From: Cymbomonas tetramitiformis
Lineage: Eukaryota > Chlorophyta > Pyramimonadophyceae > Pyramimonadales > Pyramimonadaceae
Reading direction: 5' to 3'
DNA length: 64,000 nucleotides
Assembly: GCA_001247695.2 (NCBI GenBank)
Contig: LGRX02035220.1
Span: 124,001-188,000 of the forward strand
A program made the translations under genes and the position numbers. Of the stretch, positions 36,001 to 45,579 are shown one piece after another; the first letter of the stretch is position 1, and each line of letters begins with the position of its first letter. The notes below the pieces were generated by a model. That model saw nothing but the letters and a program-made list of their open reading frames with translations. It was not told where the DNA came from and made no database searches.

Positions 36001-38773
36001 CTCAAGAATGGTTGAGTCAAGTCAGCATGAGCATCCNNNNNNNNNNNNNNNNNNNNNNNNNNNNNNNNNNNNNNNNNNNNNNNNNNNNNNNNNNNNNNNN
36101 NNNNNNNNNNNNNNNNNNNNNNNNNNNNNNNNNNNNNNNNNNNNNNNNNNNNNNNNNNNNNNNNNNNNNNNNNNNNNNNNNNNNNNNNNNNNNNNNNNNN
36201 NNNNNNNNNNNNNNNNNNNNNNNNNNNNNNNNNNNNNNNNNNNNNNNNNNNNNNNNNNNNNNNNNNNNNNNNNNNNNNNNNNNNNNNNNNNNNNNNNNNN
36301 NNNNNNNNNNNNNNNNNNNNNNNNNNNNNNNNNNNNNNNNNNNNNNNNNNNNNNNNNNNNNNNNNNNNNNNNNNNNNNNNNNNNNNNNNNNNNNNNNNNN
36401 NNNNNNNNNNNNNNNNNNNNNNNNNNNNNNNNNNNNNNNNNNNNNNNNNNNNNNNNNNNNNNNNNNNNNNNNNNNNNNNNNNNNNNNNNNNNNNNNNNNN
36501 NNNNNNNNNNNNCTTCCAGCAGACCGGAGGCCCCCCTTCCAGTAGACCGGAGGGCCCCCTTCCAGCAGACCGGAGGGCCCCCTTCCAGCAGACCGGAGGG
36601 CCCCCTTCCAGCAGACCGGACGGCCCCCTTCCAGCAGACCGGAGGGTCCCCTTCCAGCAGACCGGAGGGCCCCCTTCCAGCAGACCGGAGGGCCCCCTTC
36701 CAGCAGACCGGAAGGCCCCCTTCCAGCAGACCGGAGGGTCCCCTTCCAAAGAGACCGGAGAGTCTCTTCAGCCAGACCGAGGCCCCCTTCCAGCCAGACC
36801 GGAGAGTCCCCTTCCAGCGCACCGAGGGAGGACCCTTCCAAAGAGACCGAGGGCCCTTCCAAAGGTGACCGGAGGGCCCTTCCAGCAGAGACCGAGGGCC
36901 CTTCCAGCGTAATCGGAGGGCCCCCTTCCAACAGATCGAGGGGCTCCCTTTCCACAGACCGAGGGCTCCCTTCCAAGCGAGACCGGAGGACCCCTTCCAG
37001 CAGACCGGAGGCCCCTTCCAAGAGACCGGAGGGCCCCCTTCCAGCAGATCGAGGGCCCTTCCAGCAGACCTGAGGGCTCCCTTCCAGCAGACCGGAGGGA
37101 GGGCCCTTCAGTAGAGACTGGAGGGGCCTCTTCCAAGATCGAGGGCCCCCTTCCAAAGACCGGAGGGCCTCCTTCCAGTGTACTGAGGCCCTCTTCCAAA
37201 TAGAGACCGGAGGGCCCCCTTCCAGCAGATCGGAGAGTCCCCTTCCAGCAGATCGGAGAGTCCCCTTCCAGCAGACCGGAGAGGATCCGTAAAGGCCCAA
37301 GCCAAAACCAACTCAGTATTTAACACTCGACTAACTTTCTTAAAGTGAAAGGTTCAATCGTTAGACAAGGTTTCGGTTTTACAAACAATCGAAGAGCCGT
37401 CAGCCCTCGGCCCGGGTTGGACAGCCTTCACTTCTCCCCTTATTCTGCATCACCTGAGTTCCACTCCTAAGCGGCCGCTTCCGACGAGAGGTGGGAGTGT
37501 GTGTGTGCACGCGCTTATCCTTGACCTAACTTCGGTATTTCTCCTGAACATAGGTACTCTTGAATGCCTAGGAATTCCTGCTGGGATGCTCTATGAATAC
37601 ACAGCAGGGAGATTATGTGCGTCTGTGAGTGTGGGTGGGTGGGTGGGTATGTGTGCAAATCTCCCTATGCAACACAACGATCGCTCAGGGAGGCAAACGC
37701 AGCTTTCAGGCAAACGCACCATTGGCGCCTGAACGGCAGTGCAGCAGGGGCAAACCCTAAGTGCGCGAGGAGACATGGAGACGAATGTAGCACCTAGCAA
37801 ATTGGGCATAAACTGAGCAAACGGTGGGTGCAGGTGAGGGTCTTGAGCGAAAATCCCCGAACAACAGTGAGCATGCGGGTGCTCGTTCAAGGGAAGTGTG
37901 CGCTGGAAGCTGGGTAAGCTCTTGAAGACAACTGAAGACAACTGAAGACAACTGCGCAGCAAGCTAACAACAGCTCGAGGGACAATTGAGAGCGGGAACT
38001 GTGGAGCGCTCAGACCTCTGCTGCCTTCTTCCAGAACTTGAGGTGGCCATCCACGCTGGCAGTGATCACGAAGTCGGTCTTGGCCACAGCCTGGTGGGCA
38101 GATGCCAAGTTTTACATAAGTAAAATAGAAACCTTATGAAGCGACTCTTAGAGCCGGGAGAAAAAGAGGAATGGGAAGTCGTCTTCGCTTTTGAGGAGTG
38201 AAGCAAGCACACGCTTTTAAGCCAAGCTGTCCCAGTGATGCACGCGAGTGCCAACAAGGATTTATCTCGATCCACTCCCTCAGTCGCTGAGCTGAATTTT
38301 AGAAGCATCGAACGAAACTCCAAGGAGTTTTTCTCACCTGCGGCATGATCTCTCTGACTGAGGTAGCTCATAGGGTATGTGTGGCTCTCAACTGGCTGAG
38401 TCGCTTGCTTTTATAACTATGGAGATGCCGTGCTCTTCCTGAACACAATGCTGAGCGTGCTATTCAGACTAAAGTGGGCAAGAAAGCGTACCACTTGCGT
38501 CACCACATCCCGATGTAAGTAGCTCCACTCGTACATCTCGGCACTCGGCAAGCTATCCAAATACACTTTCTCAAACTCCAGAACCTGGCCGCAGTACCTC
38601 ATTGCTTAGCAAGTACGAATATTCAGAAGTGTGACAAAGTGGCGATGAACACGCGTTTGGGCGGGCAGATCATGGACCTTTCGCTTCTTCTTTTTGGGAG
38701 GCATCGGCCCGACCGTTTCCTCCTCCTCAGGTGGAGGCCTTGGAGGTCCGACATCAGCTTCATCTGAAGCCAT
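27046..38773 (-). CDS. PPWD1: PPWD1: WD40-repeat cyclophilin (peptidyl-prolyl isomerase), 22 exons, intact
   Basis: Exons on the minus strand: 38678-38773, 38492-38584, 38016-38090, 35882-35924, 35406-35473, 34800-34895, 34274-34363, 33376-33445, 32628-32752, 32082-32149, 31665-31704, 30992-31052, 30589-30656, 30208-30261, 29838-29944, 29423-29537, 29089-29208, 28469-28531, 28098-28169, 27826-27969, 27324-27372, 27046-27164. They total 1836 bp, giving 611 residues, open throughout with GT-AG introns. The first half is the WD40 part ([61 protein letters not shown]). The last ~170 residues are a cyclophilin domain ([19 protein letters not shown] to the stop). Catalytic positions are kept: Arg and Phe in [10 protein letters not shown] with the following Gln, Phe in GSQFF, and Trp and His in [11 protein letters not shown]. 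An N-terminal basic run (PKKKKRK) could act in nuclear import. PPWD1 family proteins are nuclear and associate with the catalytic spliceosome; isomerase activity is expected. Several introns are swollen by minisatellites. Confidence 0.93.
27475..27750. repeat. 45-bp minisatellite in PPWD1 intron 20
   Basis: Six or seven copies with a unit containing TGATTGGTTGGAAGTGCGCG. The period of 45 keeps long open frames in several frames, which are artefacts of the repeat. Confidence 0.9.
28840..29140. repeat. Tandem copies of the PPWD1 exon 17 tail and splice donor
   Basis: The last part of exon 17 ([13 protein letters not shown] on the minus strand) and its GTACGC donor lie at 29089-29141. They recur at about 28980-29043 and again, slightly altered, near 28850-28905, inside intron 17. 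Spacings are about 97 and 138 bp. Each copy carries a possible GT donor, so three alternative 3' exon ends are available. Confidence 0.75.
29595..29735. repeat. 39-bp minisatellite in PPWD1 intron 15
   Basis: About four copies of a unit containing GACAGGGAGACAGGGGGACA and GGGCCCTGGCC. Confidence 0.9.
31225..31475. repeat. About 124-bp tandem duplication in PPWD1 intron 11
   Basis: Two diverged copies, each with a TTATCCTTGGACC-like start and ending GGACACTTATCCGGA (about 31333 and 31457). Confidence 0.75.
32225..32470. repeat. 47-bp minisatellite in PPWD1 intron 9
   Basis: About five units containing GTGACCACCAATCAGGGAT, with alternating variants (AGAAGAAAGGGCC versus ATGAAGGGCC). Confidence 0.9.
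32541..32652. repeat. 56-bp duplication of the PPWD1 exon 9 tail and donor
   Basis: Two identical 56-bp copies (32541-32596 and 32597-32652). The right copy contains the real 3' end of exon 9 (minus strand VPTSLE then GTGCGC, exon end 32628). The left copy repeats the same last 24 coding bases and donor inside intron 9, giving a decoy donor at about 32572. Confidence 0.85.
32815..33255. repeat. 60-bp minisatellite in PPWD1 intron 8
   Basis: About seven copies containing GGGTCTCGCGCCAGAGGG and GTCAAATGCGCCAAGGCGGG, with a GACCTGCGCCTGACG end. Long open frames here are repeat artefacts. Confidence 0.9.
33620..34250. repeat. Diverged tandem duplications in PPWD1 intron 7
   Basis: Two or more segments of about 170-180 bp around 33840-34010 and 34070-34220 share words such as CCGCCAGAA..GGTACCACA and CAGTACC at matching positions but are clearly diverged. 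Translated on the minus strand they look related ([20 protein letters not shown]). Skipping this region gives the correct PPWD1 frame, so it is treated as intronic. Confidence 0.5.
34378..34740. repeat. CAGCACCGCCCTCC-rich repeat in PPWD1 intron 6
   Basis: Irregular units of about 40-50 bp made of CAGCACCGCCCTCCTCTC and CGCACTCAGGCTCCACTC words. Confidence 0.85.
35050..35310. repeat. 17-bp minisatellite in PPWD1 intron 5
   Basis: At least ten copies of GGCTCGGGCCATCCAGC, perfect at first and degenerate after about 35160. Confidence 0.9.
36037..36512. other. Assembly gap (476 N)
   Basis: A run of N inside PPWD1 intron 3, adjacent to a 24-bp minisatellite. The gap is most easily explained by collapse of that array, so its true length is unknown. 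No PPWD1 exon is missing, because exons 3 and 4 join in frame across it. Confidence 0.95.
36513..37290. repeat. 24-bp minisatellite in PPWD1 intron 3
   Basis: About 30 copies of a unit containing CTTCCAGCAGACCGGAGGGC, near-perfect next to the gap (36513-36745) and increasingly degenerate to the right. Very long open frames across this block and the N run are artefacts. Confidence 0.95.
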
Positions 38774-40072
38774 CTTCTCAGCCTGCGCAGATCAGCAGAT
38801 AGTTGTGGCGATATCGTCAGCGTAGAGCCTGAAAACCCCACGCTACGTGCTGTGAGGGCCTTGCCAATCTCCCAGAGACAAGTAAATGCGCTTCAAAAGT
38901 AAGATACACTCTAGAGCACGCTTATCGCACCTGCTATACTCTTCTTGTATCTGTGTATGCAATCGGATTTGTCTGTTTGGCCAAGAGTATCTAGACGAAG
39001 ACGTCGGTAAAGAAAAGGGAGAAGTGCAGAGCACTTACCACTTCTCTCGGCAGGGCGGTTGTTGAGAAAAGTTGTGCCGTGGATTTTCAAAGTCGAAAGT
39101 GCGCTGGATGTTTCATGTCATGTGTCGCACGACATCGCAGGGGCGAGCGATGCGATGTACCCTACGGTACCCCCCTAGCTACCCTTGCGACCCTCGCTAC
39201 TTGCTACCCAATAATCACATCCGGTAAATCGCATCCCTAGAAGAAACGCTCACCTGAAATAATGACGGAGAATGCAGCGGTCTTAAAAAACGACGTCTCT
39301 CCTTGGGGGCATACGGTTCCCAGGAGGCTATGTGTTTGGTCGGTGGGTGCTATGTTCTTATTATATGTTTATATCGTCGTGCAGGGAGCTTCCGGGTCGA
39401 GAGAGCGGAGAGCCCGCTGCCGTGGCGGTAGGAGCGGCGCGGCACTATGTTGACCTTGTATTGTTCCTTGACGTATCTGGCCAAGGGATCAGGGTCTGCA
39501 GGGTTTTTAAGCATATCCTTCTCTACTTCTGTTAACCATGCAGGCGGTCTATTCCCCGGCAATCTGAAAAAGCTTTTGCCGCTTGTTCTCCAGTCTCTGC
39601 TTGTTCGTCAGTCAGGTTTAAGTATATCGTGGACCGCTTAATCAACGAACTTGCATAATAGCTGAATATCATATGATGCACGCGGTAACAGTTTGATTTT
39701 TTTCAGTATACAGTAAGCATACAAAACAGGCGCCTTCGCGTAGGTTTTCTGGAAGGAAAAGGTATATTCAGGCCAAAACACGAAAAGAACCAGACGAGAG
39801 GTTACGAGCTGCTTCCCATTGCTTTCTGTCGAGAATCGCGCGATCGGCCGCGCAGCGGCCGAAGCTCGTAACCTCTGGCTTGCGAGAGAACACAAAACGT
39901 TATGAACACCCCACTCGACTGCGGACTGGTCTGCGTGGTAGAGGAAAGGTAAGTGAAGGTAGGTGTCCTCCGTCGCCTGGCGGTGGGTAGACAATTGCAG
40001 GTTGGGGAACGAAGCGCAGGCTGACCTGAGTTGTGATAAACGAATCGTTGGATTTGCGTTCTTTTTCAAGAG
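38774..40072. other. Intergenic region between PPWD1 and the EGF-like gene
   Basis: It must hold the divergent promoters of the two genes. Two weak coding candidates exist and conflict. A plus-strand frame at 39262-39453 has a signal-anchor-like segment (VWSVGAMFLLYVYIVVQG). An overlapping minus-strand frame at 39350-39562 contains PPAWLTEVEKDMLKNPADPD. I cannot choose between them. A minus frame at 39638-40069 shows no domain. Confidence 0.35.
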
Positions 40073-40613
40073 ATGAGATTTCAGGTTATCCTGTTGAGGA
40101 GATCTGCAAAGAGTATATTATTATGTGCTCTCCTATTGCATCCAGTTACTGGTGGCGAACAGAGCTATTGCGCAAACCAAGGCTCTTCAAATAGTTCCAG
40201 AATGCGATCTAACTATGAGCATATACAGTTTTATACGAAACGACCAGGGTACCAAGAACTCACCGAGACGATGACAGTCAGTTACTCTGGAGGACTGTAT
40301 GTTGCGGGTGAAAAAGTTGTGACGAAAACTGAGCACCAAGAAGCGCTTGATAATTTAGAGCGCGTCCAAGAGGAGCTGCAAACCACAAACGTGCAGTTGC
40401 AAAATTTGCAAGCAAGGCTACAAGCAAATGAGGATGCTGTGGCACTTCTACTGCATGCTTTTCTCGGAGTATCACCTGCGAACGCTAGTGCAGTCTTGAA
40501 TCCACCAGTTTGCCTCGACCGTGGTTCGGATAGCCTATTTTTCAACTCCACAGCAGGACAGTGGGTGTGTCTGTGTAAGAAAGGTTTCTTCGGAGATTTG
40601 TGCGAGAACGAAG
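40073..40613 (+). CDS. First exon of a secreted or surface EGF-like protein
   Basis: The frame starts with a signal peptide (MRFQVILLRRSAKSILLCAL, hydrophobic core and a likely cleavage near VTGG). A coiled coil follows (QEALDNLERVQEELQTTNVQ, continuing to about residue 125). It ends in the second half of an EGF-like module (WVCLCKKGFFGDLCE, the CxC then GFxGxxCE pattern). A GT donor follows at 40614 (GAAG|GTATGC); beyond it the frame becomes low-complexity and stops at 40771, so the gene probably continues in exons I could not identify. The ATG at 40073 is the first in frame and places the signal peptide correctly. The partner or ligand is unknown. Confidence 0.6.
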
Positions 40614-40739
40614 GTATGCGTTTATCTGCACTGCTACTCTACGTGTTTGGTACATTTGATATAGTTCTAAACTGTATACTAAAATGTGTGTGTGTGTATA
40701 GAATCAAAATGTGCACTATCAGAATATTGGAATTGATTG

Positions 40740-40870
40740 ATGACTCATGTCTAACCATCAGAATTGATTGATCTCCGAGGGCAATAATCAGAATTGATTG
40801 ACCCCATTGGCTAAACAATTAAAAATGATTTATCCCTGGGTTGAACAATTACAATCGATTGAATCGATGT
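40740..40870. repeat. AATTGATTGA short direct repeats
   Basis: CAGAATTGATTGA and variants recur about four times with a spacing of about 30-50 bp just after the EGF-like exon. Confidence 0.7.
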
Positions 40871-41221
40871 TCCGATCCCGACGGCGGCGCGCCATTTCGA
40901 TAAGGCAATTTTTTTTAGGGATTGGCCCTTCGCAAAATTAGTTGGTGCATTTTGCATAATTTCTGTGTTTTTCAACACAAGGTATATAAAAGGTTGAAAA
41001 AGGTTGTATGCAATATCCAATGCCCATCCAAATTGATATGTGAACGATTATTCAGGATTTAGCGCTCGGTGATGCTAGAATCATGCGATAATTGCATTTT
41101 TGCGCTTCTGAAAATGGGTCACGAAATGGAGAACACGATTCTAACATATTTTACTCATTCGCAAGGCTATAATGAAATGGATGCCATATGTAAAACTAGG
41201 GTGTGCAGGACAATGCAATAT

Positions 41222-41481
41222 ACTGGAATATCCCGGTTCAAGATATCAGACAGTCAGTGAACCAATATAGATAAACTCTCTTAAGAAATAAAACCCTAAG
41301 CTAGATATACCCGGAACGGTCACGGAGTCGGAACGGTCTCAAGTCTAGCTACCTGTGACACTCGGTGTGTCACAGCACAGGCTTACGGATCAGTCACGGT
41401 CCAGTGTTGGCTACCTAGGAATCTGTCATAGGGGCCTGCACCGGGACTCCCGGTCAGGGCTGCCTATACAGATTTCAGCAC
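41222..41481 (-). repeat. 3' LTR of the gag-only element
   Basis: Direct repeat partner of 44531-44788. In element orientation it opens GTGCTGAAATCTGTATAGGC and closes GGGATATTCCAGT. A G-rich stretch (GGGGTGGTG) just upstream could serve as a polypurine tract. Confidence 0.85.
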
Positions 41482-41805
41482 ACCACCCCAGCACTGTGGG
41501 TGGTGACTGACAGGTAAGTCAGAGAAGTCAAGATAAGTTAGGGTAGGAGCTAGGGTGACAAACCTAACTGCTAATTCAACTGTGCCATTCTGATACACAA
41601 ATTGAAACCCTCTAGCCGGCACAAGTGCAGAAATATACAGGTACTCAGGTCCTGCTAAACTACTGAAAAGCACTGTGGCAGCAAACCAGATTGAAGATTG
41701 TAGATGTCAAAGTAAAGCATAAACCAAATTGAAGACCATGTTGAGGTCAAAGCACATCTCAGTGCACCACCAGAAAGTGGTGCACTGCCAGAGCCAGAAG
41801 TAAAG

Positions 41806-44376
41806 CTACTCGGGGTCAAAGTCCAGAGGAGCACCGTCACCACAATGTCCACGGTAGTAGCTTGCAGCACTGCTCTCCAGTGGGTCAGGCGGCCGGTGAA
41901 CCACCGTCGCAGCACCCAGGGAGTGCAGTACTGCATCCAGAGTGACGGGGTCCAGCTCGGATATACCGGGGTAGATGCATAAGTCTCCCCTGCACAGCAC
42001 AGGCTGCGGTGCAGCCCGACCCGATACCTGCACAGAGTCGATGTCATTGGCCGCCGTGTAGGCGGCTGCCCCCACACCCATGATCGAGATGAAAAGAATG
42101 AGGGAGACAAAGTAAGGAAAACCCCACGGGCCCGCGTGTGCGGGGAAGCCCCATGGCGGCTTGCCACATCCGTAGGTGCGAGAAGCACCACCAGACTCAG
42201 TCACGTGGGCTGCGGGCTCCGACGCATGATTAGCCGAGATGGCCGGAGCCCGCGGCTTGACGGCGAAGCTGCCGTCTGCAAAATCCTCGTAGTCGTCGGT
42301 GTCGTAGCCGGTCAAGTCAACCGGCGCAACCGCTGAGTGGTTGGCAGTTGCCACAACCCCCGCGAATTCACCGCCGGACTTCTCCGTGGTGGTCACCCGC
42401 GTCGATTGAAGGGACACGGGCGGGCCGTAGCCGTAGAGCTCCAGGAGCTCTTGCTCATTCTCCAAGACAGGCATAGCAGGGGCCGGCACGGCGGATGCCG
42501 ATGCCGCCGCACCACCTGCCGGAACCTGCTCCTCTGGTGTGATACCTGCGCTCGCAGCGTCACACACCAGAGCCGAAGCCTGCGTCGCAATGCCCGCAGG
42601 CGGCGGGAAAGAGGCGTGAGTGTAATGTACCTTAGGCTCTACCGCCGCGTTGACCTCCGCCGCGAGGTCGTCCAGCCGCTGCAGGATGTCGTCACCGGAC
42701 GTCTCCGCCACCGGTGTCACCGCGTCAACGGAGAAGCCGTAGGCCGACACGTCGATGCCTCCCACAACGCCCCCGCACAGCACCGCTGGCGGACCGTACA
42801 CCGTCGCCGCGCGGGCAAAGGCCTCAGCTCCATCATCCGCCGCCTCCTGAAAGACAGCACACATGGCGAGGGCATGCACGCCCTCCGCATCCTCGTCGTC
42901 GATGGGGATACAGAAAGCCGCGGCCGAGGTGGGGGAATGTTGGCGACCGCCAAGCGGGCAGTCGCGGTAGAAATGATAAAGGTCCTTACCAGTCTTCTTG
43001 CAGCGGGTACACAGCGGCTTAGCCCGCTGCTCGTCACGATCGTAGCCCACCGCCGGTGGGGATTGGACCCCCATGCGGAAGCCCCGCGGTGACTGCCCGC
43101 GCTGCTGCTGCCGGCGCTGCCCGTGCTGCCGCTGCGGCGGATCCCGCTGCTGCTGCACCACCGGCGGAGCCGCCCCGCACTGCCGCCGCACCAGCTCGGT
43201 CAACTCCTTGATCTTGTCCAGTAGCACCTGGTGCTCGCTGCCGGTGAGCAGAGCCGACGCGCCACCACCTGCGGGCTTGGCCACGACGGCCTTCCCAACG
43301 TCCGTCTGCGCCCACGCCTGATAAATCTCTACAACCAGAGAGCGCAGAGCACCGAGGGAAACCGCCGCGAGATCGGCCACCATGGGGTAACGCACCTTGA
43401 CCGCGGCGTAGAACACCGGGTCAAGCCGGCTGTAGAGGCTGAGCTTCCTGGTGGCCTCGGTGGGGGTCCAGTCGGCGGCCTTGTTATCCCGCACCAAACG
43501 TTGTTCCCGAGCCAAAATCGGCTGCGGGTCAACGTTTGCGGGATAAGTAAGCGCGGCATGCTCCTGCTGGAAGGACTCCCGCAACGCCACTGGTACGCTG
43601 CGCTTCACGATGTCCACCAGCGCACGCCGTCCATCTCGGTCGGCAGACGCGTCCGTACCCGTAAGCCAGACGTGGGCGTTGCTGTGCTTCTCGATGATAA
43701 GCCCAAGCACGTCGTACAGCAAGGCGTTCACCTTTCCCACCACCAGAGCCTGGGGGTCGTCAAGGTCGAACGAGACGAGGTCCAGCCCAGCGGACTCAAA
43801 CTCCGTACGTAGCCGAACCACCACATCGGAGAGGAGACCCGCGTCAGAAGTGCCGCTGAAATAATGCTTCTTGTCGCCAAGGATATCCTCGCGGATACCC
43901 TTGGCCCATGTCCGATGGAGCCGCCCCTTGTAGACCTCGTCCACAAGCTTGGACTGCTCCCGTAGATACTTCCTCGTCGCAACGTCGGCGTCGGTGTTGG
44001 AAGTAGGGTCGGGGTTCGTAATAGCCGGTGATTTGGCCGTCGGTGTGTTGCGAACCGCGTCAGTGAGCCTCAGCGAGGCGTCGATGTCGGAGTCCCTCGT
44101 GAGGGACCGTTTTGCTCTAGTGGATACACCCATAATTCTGAAAGCCTGATGGGAGGTGGTACGCCGGGGCGCGTTCGGGTAATGTTGGGAAGATGCGACG
44201 TCACAGTCACGGAAGGAGCGGTAGAGCCATGCGAGCGAGGGGCACTGGAAGACGTTGTCGAGGTCGAAGGTGCTCGAGCCACCAGCCCAAAAATCGGCAG
44301 CAAGCGGGATCAGGGCAAGCGTAATACCGTAAATGAACATTGCGTCGACTAGGCCCGGTCCAGGTCGAACCCCCAT
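41806..44376 (-). CDS. Gag-like protein of the gag-only LTR element, with a C-terminal hydrophobic segment
   Basis: An uninterrupted frame of 856 codons. The N-terminus has a short hydrophobic segment (about residues 10-30). The central region resembles retrotransposon capsid (about residues 140-370). Around residues 455-475 a cysteine/histidine knuckle of spacing C-x2-C-x8-H-x4-C is followed by a Gly/His-rich stretch, a variant of the nucleocapsid zinc knuckle. Near residues 750-772 there is one strong hydrophobic segment (FVSLILFISIMGVG), unusual for gag, followed by a roughly 80-residue tail. Structural Gag proteins package element RNA. The frame has no stop, so this copy may still be expressed. 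A second copy of the same gene lies at 49218-51515 in pieces. Confidence 0.75.
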   Translation of the reverse strand: MGVRPGPGLVDAMFIYGITLALIPLAADFWAGGSSTFDLDNVFQCPSLAWLYRSFRDCDVASSQHYPNAPRRTTSHQAFRIMGVSTRAKRSLTRDSDIDASLRLTDAVRNTPTAKSPAITNPDPTSNTDADVATRKYLREQSKLVDEVYKGRLHRTWAKGIREDILGDKKHYFSGTSDAGLLSDVVVRLRTEFESAGLDLVSFDLDDPQALVVGKVNALLYDVLGLIIEKHSNAHVWLTGTDASADRDGRRALVDIVKRSVPVALRESFQQEHAALTYPANVDPQPILAREQRLVRDNKAADWTPTEATRKLSLYSRLDPVFYAAVKVRYPMVADLAAVSLGALRSLVVEIYQAWAQTDVGKAVVAKPAGGGASALLTGSEHQVLLDKIKELTELVRRQCGAAPPVVQQQRDPPQRQHGQRRQQQRGQSPRGFRMGVQSPPAVGYDRDEQRAKPLCTRCKKTGKDLYHFYRDCPLGGRQHSPTSAAAFCIPIDDEDAEGVHALAMCAVFQEAADDGAEAFARAATVYGPPAVLCGGVVGGIDVSAYGFSVDAVTPVAETSGDDILQRLDDLAAEVNAAVEPKVHYTHASFPPPAGIATQASALVCDAASAGITPEEQVPAGGAAASASAVPAPAMPVLENEQELLELYGYGPPVSLQSTRVTTTEKSGGEFAGVVATANHSAVAPVDLTGYDTDDYEDFADGSFAVKPRAPAISANHASEPAAHVTESGGASRTYGCGKPPWGFPAHAGPWGFPYFVSLILFISIMGVGAAAYTAANDIDSVQVSGRAAPQPVLCRGDLCIYPGISELDPVTLDAVLHSLGAATVVHRPPDPLESSAASYYRGHCGDGAPLDFDPE

Positions 44377-44530
44377 AGCTGCGGCTCAAAGACGCTCACC
44401 GCAAACAGCTCATCTCAAAATTCCCGTGAGTCCCCAAACGCGCCGTCGCGCACCACCTCTCCAAGCGGCTGCTTTAGCCAATCATGGCCAAACTAGCTGT
44501 GGAATATAGCGTGGAATGGGTCCACGACCT

Positions 44531-44788
44531 ACTGGAATATCCCGGTTCAAGATATCAGACAGTCAGTGAACCAATATAGATAAACTCTATAAGAAATAAA
44601 CCCTAAGCTAGATATACCCGGAACGGTCACGGAGTCGGAACGGTCTCGAGTCTAGCTACCTGTGACACTCGGTGTGTCACAGCACAGGCTTACGGATCAG
44701 TCACGGTCCAGTGTTGGCTACCTAGGAATCTGTCATAGGGGCCTGCACCGGGACTCCCGGTCAGGGCTGCCTATACAGATTTCAGCAC
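44531..44788 (-). repeat. 5' LTR of the gag-only element
   Basis: Matches 41222-41481 with only a few differences. Gag begins about 155 bp downstream (minus strand). Confidence 0.85.
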
Positions 44789-45009
44789 AATATGTGCACT
44801 CCCAAGTTCTCCCGAGATGGGATCTAGCTACCAAAGGAAATAATCTAGTAAGGCTGGCAAGCACAACAAACACTTAACAAGTTAACATGTAATATTACCT
44901 CATACGAATAAGAGCTCCACACACGATGGTATGCAAGATGCACTCATGCGCGCGTTGCAATATAGGCTGCAAGTCTCTGTCAGACTCTCGGTCTGTAACG
45001 GATCTTAAG

Positions 45010-45175
45010 AACTACTGCCTACAAGCCTCCCCACCGTTGGTGCTCCTGTTTGAAACGTTCAGTGGCGCGGGCGCGCGCGAGTTCGATTTCACGGTCCTCA
45101 ATAGCTTGCATTTGCTCACGGTAGGAGCTTTCGTTCCGGCGGAGGAGCTCTCTTAGGGCTTCGCTAGCAAGCGAA
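45010..45175 (-). CDS. Small coiled-coil coding remnant
   Basis: On the minus strand a short frame reads SEALRELLRRNESSYREQM and DREIELARARATERFKQEHQ before a stop. It is strongly helical and charged, like the start of some retrotransposon Gag proteins. It lies between the gag-only element and the 3' end of the chromodomain element and has no visible start codon, so it is probably a fragment. Confidence 0.35.
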
Positions 45176-45579
45176 ATGATATATGATATAAGGCGAGGCT
45201 ATTATTGAACGTTAATAGCTCACACAGCGTATATGTGGGTACGGAGTGCAGTGCTTCTCCAGAAGTGACTGTTGTAGCTCAATGCTACCTCATTTACGCA
45301 ATGCCCCGCATCTCATAGATGCCACCACAATTGGGTTGTGAACCCAAGGCTTTGGTTGAACAATCAGTATCGGCTGAACGAATAAGCCATATGATACTCG
45401 CATGCTTGTTCAGAACATGCTTGAAGCGAAGATGAGTTTTCTCCGAACACTTTGGTTCTTCAAGACTTCATCTTGCTTTGTCATCTCGATGCCACAACCT
45501 GGCCTCTCGATGACAGGTGTCACTCAAGGTGAGTGAATGACAGATGTATGACTGTACATGTCATAGTCGACCGTACTGA

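Larger units (their letters stand above)
41222..44788 (-). mobile_element. LTR retrotransposon carrying only gag (TR-GAG-like)
   Basis: Two direct repeats of about 260 bp (41222-41481 and 44531-44788), nearly identical, flank one long minus-strand gag frame. The outer flanks are both AATAT (41217-41221 and 44789-44793), fitting a 5-bp target duplication. Both LTR copies also share one extra base at each end, so the exact termini may be one base wider. No protease, reverse transcriptase or integrase lies between the LTRs, and only about 325 bp separate gag from the 3' LTR. High LTR identity indicates recent insertion, which must have used enzymes supplied by another element. Confidence 0.85.

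Noticed and set aside
35694..37300. Very long open frames on both strands across the gap and the 24-bp repeat
   Set aside because: They run through N and through a repeat whose period (a multiple of three) keeps frames open. The same DNA is PPWD1 intron 3, and the PPWD1 reading skips it in frame.
39262..39562. Calling a membrane protein (+) or the antisense frame (-) as a gene
   Set aside because: Both strands are open and neither has a recognisable domain or splice support, so they are mentioned only in the intergenic entry.
42337..43092. A 251-codon plus-strand frame opposite gag
   Set aside because: Arg/Cys/His-rich antisense shadow of the GC-rich gag gene; no domain and no splice signals.
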